From Flagellimonas_B algarum (GTDB lineage Bacteria > Bacteroidota > Bacteroidia > Flavobacteriales > Flavobacteriaceae), in assembly GCF_040513375.1 (NCBI RefSeq), contig NZ_JBEVTG010000002.1, positions 1,240,001 to 1,304,000 on the forward strand: a stretch of 64,000 nt of DNA, read 5' to 3'. Each line of letters opens with the position of its first letter. Within the stretch, counting starts at the first letter, position 1. The notes under the pieces were generated by a model, which saw only the letters and a list, made by a program, of their open reading frames with translations, ran no database searches and had not been told where the DNA came from. Of the stretch, positions 33,549-42,081 are shown in pieces. The position numbers were made by a program, and so were the translations under genes.

Positions 33549-34661
33549 TTAGTTGCTACTGGCCTTTATCGCCTCAAAGAATTGATCGAAAAGGTAATCG
33601 GCATCGTGCGGCCCCGGACTTGCTTCCGGATGGTACTGTACCGAAAAGACGTTCTTGTATTTCATCTTGATCCCGGCCACGGTGTGGTCGTTCAAATGGG
33701 TATGGGTGATCTCAAGGTCGGGATTCGCCTCGGTCTCTTCACGGTTAATGGCAAAACCGTGGTTTTGGGAGGTAATCTCGCCCTTACCGGTCATCAGGTT
33801 CAATATCGGATGGTTGATCCCCCGATGCCCATGGTGCATTTTAAAGGTCGACACCCCATTGGCCAAAGCCAATACTTGGTGGCCCAGGCAGATTCCGAAT
33901 AGGGGTTTGCTGTCTTTCAAGATCTCTTTAGTGGTCGATATGGCCGCGGTCAGGGGTTCTGGATCCCCAGGGCCGTTCGAAATAAAGTAGCCGTCAGGGT
34001 TCCATGCCTCCATATCTTCTTTGGAAGCATCGTATGGGAAGACCTTGATATACGCATCGCGCTTGGCCAAATTTCTGAGGATGTTCTTTTTGATCCCGAT
34101 ATCAAGGGCCGATATCTTGAATTTGGCTTTTTCATCACCGTAGAAATAAGGTTCTTTGGTCGATACTTTCGACGCCAGTTCCAAGCCTTCCATACTGGGC
34201 ACCTCCTTGAGTTCGGCCTTAAGGGCATCGACTTCATCGATACGGGTAGAGATGACGGCATTCATGGCGCCGTTGTCACGGATGTAGGCGACCAAGGCCC
34301 TGGTATCGACATCCGAAATGGCGAAAAGCCCGTTCGTCTCCAAAAATTCCAACAAGCTGGCATCGGCATTGGGCCGTGAGTACTCGTAGCTGAAGTTCTT
34401 ACAGATCAGCCCGGCGATCTTGACCGAATCCGATTCAATTTCATCATTGTTCGTACCGTAGTTTCCGATATGGGCGTTAGTCATGACCATCAACTGCCCG
34501 AAATAGGAAGGGTCGGTGAAAATCTCTTGATAGCCGGTCATACCGGTATTGAAACACACTTCGCCAAAAGCGGTTCCTTCATGATCCCCAACAGCTTTTC
34601 CGTAGAAGATGGTACCATCTTCCAATAACAACAATGCCTTTTTTCTTGTTTTGTACTTCAT
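33549..34661 (-). CDS. carA: Carbamoyl-phosphate synthase small subunit
   Basis: 370 residues from the ATG at 34661 (a TTG one codon earlier is ignored). It is the glutamine amidotransferase subunit that feeds ammonia to CarB for arginine and pyrimidine synthesis. N-terminal CPSase domain 1-150 (FGEVCFNTGMTGYQEIFTDP), class I GATase 170-370 with nucleophile Cys in FGICLGHQVLAL and His-Glu in QYHPEASPGPHD. carB is not in the window. It follows the ribosomal cluster after a terminator, an arrangement I believe is common in Flavobacteriaceae. Confidence 0.97.
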   Translation of the reverse strand: MKYKTRKKALLLLEDGTIFYGKAVGDHEGTAFGEVCFNTGMTGYQEIFTDPSYFGQLMVMTNAHIGNYGTNNDEIESDSVKIAGLICKNFSYEYSRPNADASLLEFLETNGLFAISDVDTRALVAYIRDNGAMNAVISTRIDEVDALKAELKEVPSMEGLELASKVSTKEPYFYGDEKAKFKISALDIGIKKNILRNLAKRDAYIKVFPYDASKEDMEAWNPDGYFISNGPGDPEPLTAAISTTKEILKDSKPLFGICLGHQVLALANGVSTFKMHHGHRGINHPILNLMTGKGEITSQNHGFAINREETEANPDLEITHTHLNDHTVAGIKMKYKNVFSVQYHPEASPGPHDADYLFDQFFEAIKASSN

Positions 34662-34724
34662 CAACGATTTTTTTGGTATTCTCGATTTTCGCTATTTAGC
34701 GCATAAAATTTCACAAAAGAACAT

Positions 34725-34757
34725 AAAAAAAGGATACGTTTCGGCGTATCCTTTTTT
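34725..34757 (-). terminator. Terminator of the ribosomal supercluster (after rplQ)
   Basis: Arms AGGATACG (34731-34738) and CGTATCCT (34745-34752) extended by an A-run on one side (34725-34731) and a T-run on the other (34752-34757), with loop TTTCGG. On the minus strand it ends in six or seven U. It lies 25 bases after the rplQ stop and can act in both directions. Confidence 0.88.
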
Positions 34758-34782
34758 CTATTTTTAACTAATAATCAACATC

Positions 34783-35280
34783 TTATTCTTCAGAATCATC
34801 AGTTGTTGTTTCAGCGACCGGTGCAGCCTCAACTTTCTTGGCACCACCACGACGACTTCTTCGGGTCGATTTCTTCTTCGGTTTGCCCGCGTTGTAGGTT
34901 TCATTGAAATCTACCAACTCGATCATGGCCATATCGGCGTTATCCCCCAATCGGTTCCCCAATTTGATGATACGGGTATACCCTCCTGGGCGATCCCCTA
35001 CCTTTTCGGCAACGGTACCGAACAACTCGGTAATCGCATGCTTGTTGCGAAGGCTACTGAATACGATCCTTCTGTTGTGCATCCCTTTCTCGGTCGTCTG
35101 GTTATTGTCGACTTTCGAACGGGTGATCAACGGTTCTACGAACTGCTTCAACGCCTTGGCCTTGGCCACAGTGGTGTTGATTCTTTTGTGCTCGATCAAC
35201 GAACAGGCCATATTGGCCAACATTGCCTTTCTGTGTGCCGCGGTCCGGCCTAAATGGTTAAATTTCTTTCCGTGTCTCAT
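34783..35280 (-). CDS. rplQ: 50S ribosomal protein L17, with C-terminal extension
   Basis: 165 residues against about 120 in E. coli. The conserved part runs from MRHGKKFNHLGRTAAHRKA to about residue 125. The extra tail has a basic patch (PKKKSTRRSRRGGAKK) followed by an acidic end (TTTDDSEE), an extension found in Bacteroidota L17. The last gene of the cluster. In the 61-base gap before it, TTGCT/AGCAA and CCCT/AGGG could pair as a small hairpin, but this is weak. Confidence 0.97.
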   Translation of the reverse strand: MRHGKKFNHLGRTAAHRKAMLANMACSLIEHKRINTTVAKAKALKQFVEPLITRSKVDNNQTTEKGMHNRRIVFSSLRNKHAITELFGTVAEKVGDRPGGYTRIIKLGNRLGDNADMAMIELVDFNETYNAGKPKKKSTRRSRRGGAKKVEAAPVAETTTDDSEE

Positions 35281-35341
35281 TGTTATATACTTACCATCTT
35301 GCTACCATACCCCTAATGAAGAGGGAGCAAATTATGATTGA

Positions 35342-36334
35342 TTAATCTTTATCCAATTTGTATTTGGTCAAATCCATTCCGAACTGCAATCCTTTGTTGA
35401 TCACCAATTCTTCCAACTCGGTCAATGATTTTTTACCGAAATTCCTGAATTTCATCAAATCGTTCTTGTTGAACGAAACAAGGTCACCCAAGGTATCGAC
35501 TTCGGCGGCCTTCAAACAATTCAAAGCACGGACAGACAAATCCATATCGACCAATTTGGTCTTCAACAGTTGGCGCATGTGCAATGATTCTTCGTCATAA
35601 GTTTCGGTCTGTGCGATCTCATCGGCCTCTAAAGTGATGCGCTCGTCAGAGAACAACATGAAGTGGTGGATCAACACCTTGGCAGCTTCGGTCAAGGCAT
35701 CTTTCGGATGGATGGAACCGTCGGTAACGATCTCGAAAACCAATTTTTCGTAATCGGTCTTTTGCTCTACCCTAAAGTTCTCGATGCTGTACTTTACGTT
35801 TTTGACCGGAGTGTATACCGAGTCGACAGCGATGCTACCCAATGGGGCATTCGATTTCTTGTTCTCTTCGGCTGGAACGTAACCACGTCCTTTCTCGATG
35901 ATGATCTCAAGGTTGATGGCCACGTTGGCATCCATATTACAGATGACCAGGTCAGGGTTCAAAACTTGGTACCCTGAAATGAATTTTTGAAAATCACCTG
36001 CGGTCAATTGATCCTTACCGCTAACCGAAACCGATACCGTCTCACTTTCGACGTCATCGATCTGTCTTTTGAAACGAACCTGCTTGAGGTTCAAGATCAT
36101 CTCGGTAACATCTTCAACAACGCCAGGAATGACCGAAAACTCATGGTCAACCCCATCGATTCGAACCGAGGTGATCGCGAATCCTTCCAATGAGGAAAGT
36201 AATACCCTTCGCAATGCATTGCCAACAGTCAAGCCATAACCAGGTTCCAAAGGGCGAAATTCAAATTTCCCTTCGAAATCTGTTGAGTCAATCATTATAA
36301 CTTTATCGGGCTTCTGAAAATTAAGTAATGCCAT
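35342..36334 (-). CDS. rpoA: RNA polymerase alpha subunit
   Basis: 330 residues. The N-terminal dimerisation/assembly domain covers about 1-230 (EPGYGLTVGNALRRVLLSSL), followed by a linker and a C-terminal DNA/activator-binding domain at about 250-325 (LSVRALNCLKAAEVDTLGD, FRNFGKKSLTELEE). Complete. It lies 17 bases after rpsD and upstream of rplQ, the normal alpha-operon order. Confidence 0.99.
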   Translation of the reverse strand: MALLNFQKPDKVIMIDSTDFEGKFEFRPLEPGYGLTVGNALRRVLLSSLEGFAITSVRIDGVDHEFSVIPGVVEDVTEMILNLKQVRFKRQIDDVESETVSVSVSGKDQLTAGDFQKFISGYQVLNPDLVICNMDANVAINLEIIIEKGRGYVPAEENKKSNAPLGSIAVDSVYTPVKNVKYSIENFRVEQKTDYEKLVFEIVTDGSIHPKDALTEAAKVLIHHFMLFSDERITLEADEIAQTETYDEESLHMRQLLKTKLVDMDLSVRALNCLKAAEVDTLGDLVSFNKNDLMKFRNFGKKSLTELEELVINKGLQFGMDLTKYKLDKD

Positions 36335-36351
36335 AATAGGATCCTTATTGT

Positions 36352-36957
36352 TTATTTAGAGTATAACTCGACGATTAGTTGCTCCTTGATATTCTCAGGA
36401 ATCTGGAGTCTTTCGGGTACCGATACATAGGTACCTTCTTTTTTGTCACCGTTCCAAGTGATCCACTCATAGACACTGCTGTTGTTGGCCAACGAATCGT
36501 TGATGGCTTGGACGGATTTTGATTTTTCACGGACACCGATGACATCACCGGCGCGTAAAGAGTACGAAGGAATGTTCACCACATTACCGTTGACGGTGAT
36601 GTGACGGTGCGATACCAATTGGCGTGCACCCCTTCGCGATGGGGCGATACCCATTCGGAAAACGACATTGTCCAATCGTGACTCACACAATTGCAACAAT
36701 ACCTCACCGGTAACCCCTTCACGGCGCTTGGCCTCGGTAAATAGGTTACGGAACTGGCGCTCAAGAATACCGTAGGTATACTTCGCTTTCTGCTTTTCTT
36801 GCAATTGGATCGCGTACTCAGATTTCTTTCCACGTCGACGGTTGTTCCCGTGCTGACCTGGAGGGTAACTTTTTTTCTCGAATGACTTGTCGTCTCCGAA
36901 AATCGCTTCACCGAATTTACGGGCGATTTTTGTTTTTGGTCCTGTATATCTTGCCAT
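36352..36957 (-). CDS. rpsD: 30S ribosomal protein S4
   Basis: 201 residues. N-terminus MARYTGPKTKIARKFGE has no zinc Cys pair, so this is the zinc-free form. The S4 RNA-binding domain is SRLDNVVFRMGIAPSRRGAR followed by QLVSHRHITVNG. S4 binds 16S rRNA early in 30S assembly and in several bacteria represses its own operon by binding mRNA. The 106 bases before the start hold a well-formed nested stem structure, ending 13 bases before the ATG, in a suitable place for such control. Confidence 0.99.
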   Translation of the reverse strand: MARYTGPKTKIARKFGEAIFGDDKSFEKKSYPPGQHGNNRRRGKKSEYAIQLQEKQKAKYTYGILERQFRNLFTEAKRREGVTGEVLLQLCESRLDNVVFRMGIAPSRRGARQLVSHRHITVNGNVVNIPSYSLRAGDVIGVREKSKSVQAINDSLANNSSVYEWITWNGDKKEGTYVSVPERLQIPENIKEQLIVELYSK

Positions 36958-36970
36958 CTTCTAGTTGTTT

Positions 36971-37049
36971 ACAAGGTGCGATTATGAATTAAGGCTGATC
37001 CTTCGATAACCGTCAGTGCACCTTTGTGTGAAGATCCGCCATGGGCGGA
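36971..37049 (-). ncRNA. Candidate S4 autoregulatory leader RNA before rpsD
   Basis: Read on the minus strand, three nested helices: P1 pairs ACAAAGGTGC (37027-37018) with GCACCTTGT (36979-36971), 9 bp with one bulged A; after a 6-base bulge (ACTGAC) P2 pairs GGTTAT with ATAATC (6 bp, one G-U); P3 is AAGG/CCTT with loop ATCAG. A separate hairpin TCCGCC/GGCGGA with loop CAT (37049-37035) lies just 5'. P1 ends 13 bases before the rpsD ATG, so its formation could hide the ribosome site. S4-binding leaders before rpsD are known in other phyla. The folding is by eye. Confidence 0.65.
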
Positions 37050-37063
37050 CCGTATTGAATTAA

Positions 37064-37456
37064 TTAAACTCTTCTTCTTTTAGGGGGTCTACATCCGTTG
37101 TGCGGTAGTGGGGTAACGTCGATGATCTCGGTTACCTCGATGCCAGCATTGTGGATGGTTCGGATTGCCGATTCCCTTCCGTTACCGGGTCCTTTGACAT
37201 ACACCTTGACTTTGCGCAAACCGGCTTCGTGGGCTACTTTGGAACAATCCTCAGCAGCGACTTGAGCGGCGTAAGGTGTGTTCTTTTTCGAACCACGGAA
37301 TCCCATTTTACCAGCTGAGGACCATGAGATCACATCGCCCTTCTTGTTGGTCAAGGAAATGATAATGTTGTTGAACGAAGCCACGATGTGCGCCTCGCCC
37401 GTAGAATCAACGATTACTTTTCTTTTCTTAGTAGTTTTAGTACCTGCCTTTGCCAT
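37064..37456 (-). CDS. rpsK: 30S ribosomal protein S11
   Basis: 130 residues. Conserved AHIVASFNNIIISLTNKKG, the central GFRGSKKNTPYAAQVAAEDC, and the C-terminal ITDVTPLPHNGCRPPKRRRV-like end (here IDVTPLPHNGCRPPKRRRV). S11 lies on the platform of the 30S subunit near the mRNA exit. 12 bases after rpsM. Confidence 0.99.
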   Translation of the reverse strand: MAKAGTKTTKKRKVIVDSTGEAHIVASFNNIIISLTNKKGDVISWSSAGKMGFRGSKKNTPYAAQVAAEDCSKVAHEAGLRKVKVYVKGPGNGRESAIRTIHNAGIEVTEIIDVTPLPHNGCRPPKRRRV

Positions 37457-37468
37457 CTACCCTATCTA

Positions 37469-37843
37469 TTATTTAGTCGCCTTCTTCTTGTTGGCAACTG
37501 TTTTACGTTTTCCTTTTCTTGTACGTGAGTTGTTCTTGGTACGTTGGCCCCTTAACGGAAGACCTGAACGGTGGCGGATACCCCTGTAACAACCGATGTC
37601 CATCAAACGCTTGATGTTCAATTGGGTTTCAGAGCGCAATTCCCCTTCGATGGTGAAAGCGGATACCGCCTCACGGATCTTACCGATCTCATCATCGTTC
37701 CAATCAGAAACCTTGGTTTCTTCACTTACGCCAGCTTTCTCCAAGATCTCCTTGGCACGGCTTTTTCCAATTCCGTAGATATAGGTGAGCGAAATTACGC
37801 CACGCTTCTGTTTTGGAATGTCTACACCTGCGATTCTTGCCAT
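37469..37843 (-). CDS. rpsM: 30S ribosomal protein S13
   Basis: 124 residues. N-terminal MARIAGVDIPKQKRGVISL, helix-two-turn-helix region, and the C-terminal basic tail RHRSGLPLRGQRTKNNSRT. S13 sits in the 30S head and contacts the P-site tRNA and L5. It follows rpmJ by 2 bases, with the order infA-rpmJ-rpsM-rpsK-rpsD-rpoA-rplQ. Confidence 0.99.
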   Translation of the reverse strand: MARIAGVDIPKQKRGVISLTYIYGIGKSRAKEILEKAGVSEETKVSDWNDDEIGKIREAVSAFTIEGELRSETQLNIKRLMDIGCYRGIRHRSGLPLRGQRTKNNSRTRKGKRKTVANKKKATK

Positions 37844-37845
37844 AA

Positions 37846-37962
37846 TTACCCTTGTCTTTGTTTAAATCTAGGATTCTTCTTGTTGATCACGTACAATCTG
37901 CCTTTTCGGCGAACGATCTTGCAGTCTGCACTTCTTTTCTTAATTGATGCCCTTACCTTCAT
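37846..37962 (-). CDS. rpmJ: 50S ribosomal protein L36, zinc-free form
   Basis: 38 residues: MKVRASIKKRSADCKIVRR, then KGRLYVINKKNPRFKQRQG. The zinc-binding form has three Cys and one His; here only Cys14 remains and the His is replaced (NPRFKQ in place of EPKHKQ), so this is the C-minus type that needs no zinc. It fits exactly between infA (9 bases upstream) and rpsM (2 bases downstream). Confidence 0.97.
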   Translation of the reverse strand: MKVRASIKKRSADCKIVRRKGRLYVINKKNPRFKQRQG

Positions 37963-37971
37963 CGTTATCTC

Positions 37972-38187
37972 TTAATATCTATATGTAATTCTTGCTTTAG
38001 TCAAATCATATGGACTCATCTCAAGCTTTACCTTATCTCCGGGCAAAAGCTTGATGTAGTGCATACGCATCTTTCCTGAAATATGAGCCGTTACGATATG
38101 GCCGTTTTCCAGCTCAACACGAAACATAGCGTTCGACAATGCTTCGATAATCGTACCATCTTGTTCTATCGCCGGTTGCTTCGCCAT
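37972..38187 (-). CDS. infA: Translation initiation factor IF-1
   Basis: 71 residues, one S1/OB-fold domain. MAKQPAIEQDGTIIEALSN, FRVELENGHIVTAHISGKMR, and PYDLTKARITYRY at the C-terminus are characteristic. IF-1 occupies the A site during initiation and assists IF-2 and IF-3. 3 bases after secY, 9 before rpmJ. Confidence 0.99.
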   Translation of the reverse strand: MAKQPAIEQDGTIIEALSNAMFRVELENGHIVTAHISGKMRMHYIKLLPGDKVKLEMSPYDLTKARITYRY

Positions 38188-38190
38188 AAC

Positions 38191-39534
38191 TTATGCTACT
38201 TTTCTATTTTTACCGGTTTTCATCAAACCATCGTAATGTCTGTTCAATAGGTAGGAGTTCACCTGCTGTACGGTATCGATGGCGACACCGACCATGATCA
38301 GCAATGACGTTCCTCCGTAAAATAGTGCCCATCCGGCCTGGACATCCATCAATTTGACCACTACGGCCGGCAATACGGCCAACAAGGCCAAAAATACCGA
38401 TCCGGGAAAAGTGATCAATGACATGATCTTGTCCAAATAATCGCCGGTTTCCTTACCTGGGCGGATACCTGGGATAAACCCTCCGCTTCGTTTCAAATCA
38501 TCGGCCATTTTGTTCGTAGGAACGGTGATGGCCGTATAGAAGTAGGTAAAGATGATGATCAAGACCCCAAAGAGGATGTTGTACGCAAGACCGAAGATAT
38601 CGGCGAACTGCACTTCCATCCATTGACCTACAGCGGTATTGTTGAAGGTCCTTCCGATCAAACTCGGGGCGAACATGATCGCCTGGGCGAAAATGATCGG
38701 CATAACCCCTGAAGCGTTCAGCTTCAAAGGAATATACTGTCTTGAACCCATTACGTTCTTTTCATACCCACCAGAGGCACTTCTTCGCGCGTATTGTACG
38801 GGAATCTGACGGATCGCCATGACCAATAACACACTGGCCAAGATGACCAAGAACCAAATGATCAATTCGATCAACATGAACATCAACCCACCGGTATTGT
38901 TGGTGGTTCGTGAGATGAACTCCTGAACGAACGATTGTGGCATGGTCGCGATGATCCCGATCATGATCAATAACGAAATCCCGTTTCCAATCCCTTTGTC
39001 GGTGATCTTCTCCCCCAACCACATGGCAAAGACACAACCGGTCACCAAAATGATCACGGAAGGAACGATGAAATCGAGTCCTTTTCCTAAAATGAACGCT
39101 GATGATGGCACACCCAACGCTTCCAATCCGTACAGATAGGCCGGGGCCTGTACGATACAGATCGCGATGGTCAACCAACGGGTAATCTGGTTTTTGGTCT
39201 TACGACCGCTCTCGCCTTCCTTGTCCAATTTCTGCAAATACGGAATCGCGATGCTCATCAATTGCACCACGATTGAAGCTGAGATATAGGGCATGATCCC
39301 CAATGCGAATACGGAAGCATTGGCAAAAGCCCCTCCCGTAAATGCGTTCAAAATACCCAAAATACCGTCTCCGGCATTGGCGCTCAATTCAGCCAATTGA
39401 GAAGTATCGATCCCTGGAAGTACCACCTGGGCACCGAAACGGTACACCAAGAGCAAGCTGAGCGTGATCAAAATGCGTCTTCTCAGCTCTTCGATTTTCC
39501 AGATATTCGATATGGTCTCAATAAATTTCTTCAT
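38191..39534 (-). CDS. secY: Preprotein translocase subunit SecY
   Basis: 447 residues with ten membrane helices. The channel subunit of SecYEG for secretion and membrane insertion. Recognisable segments: LLLVYRFGAQVVLPGID at helix 1, GILGILNAFTGGAF (plug region), PYISASIVVQLMSIAIPYL, and the cytoplasmic loop KMADDLKRSGGFIPGIRPGK that binds SecA and the ribosome. Neither adk nor map lies between it and infA. Confidence 0.99.
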   Translation of the reverse strand: MKKFIETISNIWKIEELRRRILITLSLLLVYRFGAQVVLPGIDTSQLAELSANAGDGILGILNAFTGGAFANASVFALGIMPYISASIVVQLMSIAIPYLQKLDKEGESGRKTKNQITRWLTIAICIVQAPAYLYGLEALGVPSSAFILGKGLDFIVPSVIILVTGCVFAMWLGEKITDKGIGNGISLLIMIGIIATMPQSFVQEFISRTTNNTGGLMFMLIELIIWFLVILASVLLVMAIRQIPVQYARRSASGGYEKNVMGSRQYIPLKLNASGVMPIIFAQAIMFAPSLIGRTFNNTAVGQWMEVQFADIFGLAYNILFGVLIIIFTYFYTAITVPTNKMADDLKRSGGFIPGIRPGKETGDYLDKIMSLITFPGSVFLALLAVLPAVVVKLMDVQAGWALFYGGTSLLIMVGVAIDTVQQVNSYLLNRHYDGLMKTGKNRKVA

Positions 39535-39544
39535 AATCGTATGC

Positions 39545-39997
39545 TTACAAACTTATGGCCTCACCACCGGCAGCCTCGATGGCCGCTTTTGCCGAAGCAC
39601 TGAATTTATGGGCTGAAACCTTGAGCTTGGCCTTCAATTCGCCTCCGCCCAAAATCTTCACCAATTCGTTCTTACCGACCAATCGTAGCGCTACCATGTT
39701 CTCAAAGGTCACTTCACCTTTGATGGCTTTGCTATCGACCAAGGCCTGTAGCTTGTCTAGGTTGATACCTTGGTATTCTTTGCGGTTGATGTTCTTGAAG
39801 CCGAACTTCGGAACACGTCGTTGAAGTGGCATTTGACCCCCTTCAAAACCGATTTTCTTTGAATAACCAGATCTTGATTTCGCACCTTTATGGCCACGAG
39901 CGGCAGTACCTCCTTTTCCGGAACCTTGGCCTCTTCCCAAGCGTTTTCCGGCACGGTTTACCGATCCTTCTGCTGGTTTTAAATTACTTAAGTCCAT
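39545..39997 (-). CDS. rplO: 50S ribosomal protein L15
   Basis: 150 residues. The Gly-rich N-terminus GKRLGRGQGSGKGGTAARGH extends into the 50S core, and the C-terminal domain ends HKFSASAKAAIEAAGGEAI. Normal length. It stands between rpmD (14 bases upstream) and secY (10 bases downstream). Confidence 0.99.
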   Translation of the reverse strand: MDLSNLKPAEGSVNRAGKRLGRGQGSGKGGTAARGHKGAKSRSGYSKKIGFEGGQMPLQRRVPKFGFKNINRKEYQGINLDKLQALVDSKAIKGEVTFENMVALRLVGKNELVKILGGGELKAKLKVSAHKFSASAKAAIEAAGGEAISL

Positions 39998-40011
39998 TCC
40001 TTTGCCTTCGT

Positions 40012-40191
40012 TTAAGCTTCCTCAGTGGAAACCAAGTGTTCAACTTTTTTTATCATTCCAAGGATGTTAGGAGTCGCGTCGTGCTCTACGACCTGACCGA
40101 TCTTCCTCAAACCCAATGCTTCCAAAGTCCGCTTTTGGTTTTGCGGTCTTTTAATCGCACTCTTCAATTGCTTTACCTTAATCTTTGCCAT
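40012..40191 (-). CDS. rpmD: 50S ribosomal protein L30
   Basis: 59 residues from the ATG at 40191 (a TTG one codon earlier is ignored). KIKVKQLKSAIKRPQNQKR and LEALGLRKIGQVVEHD are the conserved L30 features. L30 is a non-universal protein on the 50S solvent side. It begins 5 bases after rpsE. Confidence 0.97.
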   Translation of the reverse strand: MAKIKVKQLKSAIKRPQNQKRTLEALGLRKIGQVVEHDATPNILGMIKKVEHLVSTEEA

Positions 40192-40196
40192 CAAGT

Positions 40197-40721
40197 TTAT
40201 CCTTTAAAGACTTTTTCCAAACTAACTCCACGTTGCTTTGCCACGGTTCCGGCGTCGCGCAACTGCAATAGGGCATCGAATGTTGCCTTTACCACATTGT
40301 GCGGGTTCGAAGAACCTTGTGATTTTGAAAGAACGTCGTGAATACCAACGGCTTCCAAGACGGCGCGAACGGCACCACCGGCGATAACCCCGGTACCCTG
40401 TGAAGCGGGCTTGATAAACACCCTTGCACCTCCATACTTGCCTTTCTGCTCGTGTGGCAAGGTACCTTTGTTCAATGGGATACGGACCAAGTTCTTTTTA
40501 GCGTCTTCGATCGCTTTGGCGATGGCCGTTGCGACTTCTTTCGACTTACCCAATCCGTGGCCGACCACTCCGTTTTCGTCACCAACGACTACGATGGCTG
40601 AAAATCCGAAGGCCCTACCCCCTTTGGTCACCTTGGTTACCCGTTGTACTCCGACAAGTCGGTCTTTCAACTCTAGACCACCTGGCTTAACGATTTCTAC
40701 ATTTTTGTATTTCTGGTACAT
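40197..40721 (-). CDS. rpsE: 30S ribosomal protein S5
   Basis: 174 residues. Double-stranded-RNA-binding-like N-terminal domain (VTKGGRAFGFSAIVVVGDEN, GVVGHGLGKSKEVATAIAK) and C-terminal domain (GVIAGGAVRAVLEAVGIHDV, SKSQGSSNPHNVVKATFDAL). S5 is at the mRNA entry site and affects translation fidelity. Complete; 6 bases after rplR. Confidence 0.99.
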   Translation of the reverse strand: MYQKYKNVEIVKPGGLELKDRLVGVQRVTKVTKGGRAFGFSAIVVVGDENGVVGHGLGKSKEVATAIAKAIEDAKKNLVRIPLNKGTLPHEQKGKYGGARVFIKPASQGTGVIAGGAVRAVLEAVGIHDVLSKSQGSSNPHNVVKATFDALLQLRDAGTVAKQRGVSLEKVFKG

Positions 40722-40727
40722 ATTGAT

Positions 40728-41081
40728 CTAGAATTTTAATCCGCCTTCCCTGGCACCATCGGCCAATGCTTTAACTCGTCCGTGATACAGGTTACCTCCC
40801 CTATCGAACGCTACGGTCTCGATACCGGCTTTCAACGCTTTCTCGGCGATGGCCTTACCTACCGCTGTGGCGACTTCGGTTTTGGTCCCTTTCACTTCAA
40901 CGCCCTTGTCACGAGATGATGCAGCGGCCAATGTCTTGCCGTTGTTATCATCGATCAATTGGGCATAAATTTCTTTATTGCTACGAAAAACCGACAAACG
41001 GGGTCTTTCGGCAGTACCGAAGGATACCTTTCGTATTCTTCTTCGGATTCGTAATCTTCTATCGGTTTTGGACAATCCCAT
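40728..41081 (-). CDS. rplR: 50S ribosomal protein L18
   Basis: 117 residues. RPRLSVFRSNKEIYAQLIDD and the C-terminal FDRGGNLYHGRVKALADGAR, GGLKF are conserved. L18 binds 5S rRNA with L5. 12 bases after rplF. Confidence 0.99.
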   Translation of the reverse strand: MGLSKTDRRLRIRRRIRKVSFGTAERPRLSVFRSNKEIYAQLIDDNNGKTLAAASSRDKGVEVKGTKTEVATAVGKAIAEKALKAGIETVAFDRGGNLYHGRVKALADGAREGGLKF

Positions 41082-41093
41082 AATACTTTATTA

Positions 41094-41636
41094 TTAAGCT
41101 GATTTACCTGCTTTCCTTCTGATTTGTTCCCCGACGAACCTGATCCCTTTCCCTTTGTAAGGTTCCGGCTTGCGGAAGGCCCTGATCTTAGCAGCGACCT
41201 GACCGACCAATTGTTTGTCGTGTGATGTCAATTTCACGATCGGGTTCTTTCCTTTTTCGGAAGTGGTCTCGATTTTGACCTCAGGGGCGATATCCATCAC
41301 GATGTTGTGTGAAAAGCCCAAGGCCAAATCCAATTTCTGTCCTTGGTTGCTCGCACGGTAACCGACACCTACCAATTCCAACTCCTTGGTCCATCCTTTG
41401 GTAACCCCATCGACCATATTGCTGAAAAGTGCGCGGTACAACCCGTGCTTGGCTTTGTGGTCTTTTGATTCTGAATTTCTGGCAACGACCAAGTTACCGT
41501 CTTCCAATTTTACCTCGACACCGGCGAAATCTTGTGAAAGTTCACCCAATTTGCCCTTCACGGTGACCACACCATCATTGATATCAACGGTCACCCCTTC
41601 TGGAATCGCGATCGGATTATTACCTATTCTTGACAT
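41094..41636 (-). CDS. rplF: 50S ribosomal protein L6
   Basis: 180 residues, two duplicated domains. N-terminal MSRIGNNPIAIPEGVTVDI, C-terminal signature PEPYKGKGIRFVGEQIRRKAG. L6 lies near the factor-binding site at the base of the L7/L12 stalk. Normal length. Confidence 0.99.
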   Translation of the reverse strand: MSRIGNNPIAIPEGVTVDINDGVVTVKGKLGELSQDFAGVEVKLEDGNLVVARNSESKDHKAKHGLYRALFSNMVDGVTKGWTKELELVGVGYRASNQGQKLDLALGFSHNIVMDIAPEVKIETTSEKGKNPIVKLTSHDKQLVGQVAAKIRAFRKPEPYKGKGIRFVGEQIRRKAGKSA

Positions 41637-41657
41637 TTCCTTATTCTTTCTTATTGA

Positions 41658-42056
41658 TTAATATACGTAGCAAAGTACTTCACCACCTACATTTTCGGCT
41701 TTAGCCTGCTTGCTGGTCATTACCCCGTGGGAGGTTGAAACGATGGCGATACCCAATCCGTTCAACACCCTTGGCAATTCTCCTGATCCGGTATACTTAC
41801 GTAGCCCGGGCTTACTGACCCGCTGCAATTTCTTGATGACGGGTTCTTTGGTAAACTTATCGTACTTCAATGCAATCTTGATATTGCCCTGTACCGAATC
41901 ATCTTCGAACTTATAGCTCAAAATATACCCCTGATCGAAAAGGATCTTGGTCATCTCCCTTTTCAGGTTCGAAGCAGGAATGTCGACCACACGGTGACCG
42001 GCCCTGCTGGCATTTCTGATTCTGGTCAAATAATCTGATATTGGATCTGTTAGCAT
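41658..42056 (-). CDS. rpsH: 30S ribosomal protein S8
   Basis: 132 residues. DPISDYLTRIRNASRAGH at the N-terminus and the signature GLGIAIVSTSHGVMTSKQAK near the end. S8 binds 16S helix 21; in E. coli it also represses the spc operon through an rplE mRNA site. I did not see an obvious copy of that site in the very short rplX-rplE gap here. Confidence 0.99.
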   Translation of the reverse strand: MLTDPISDYLTRIRNASRAGHRVVDIPASNLKREMTKILFDQGYILSYKFEDDSVQGNIKIALKYDKFTKEPVIKKLQRVSKPGLRKYTGSGELPRVLNGLGIAIVSTSHGVMTSKQAKAENVGGEVLCYVY

Positions 42057-42081
42057 CTTCTCTACTTTCTTTTATTCTAGT

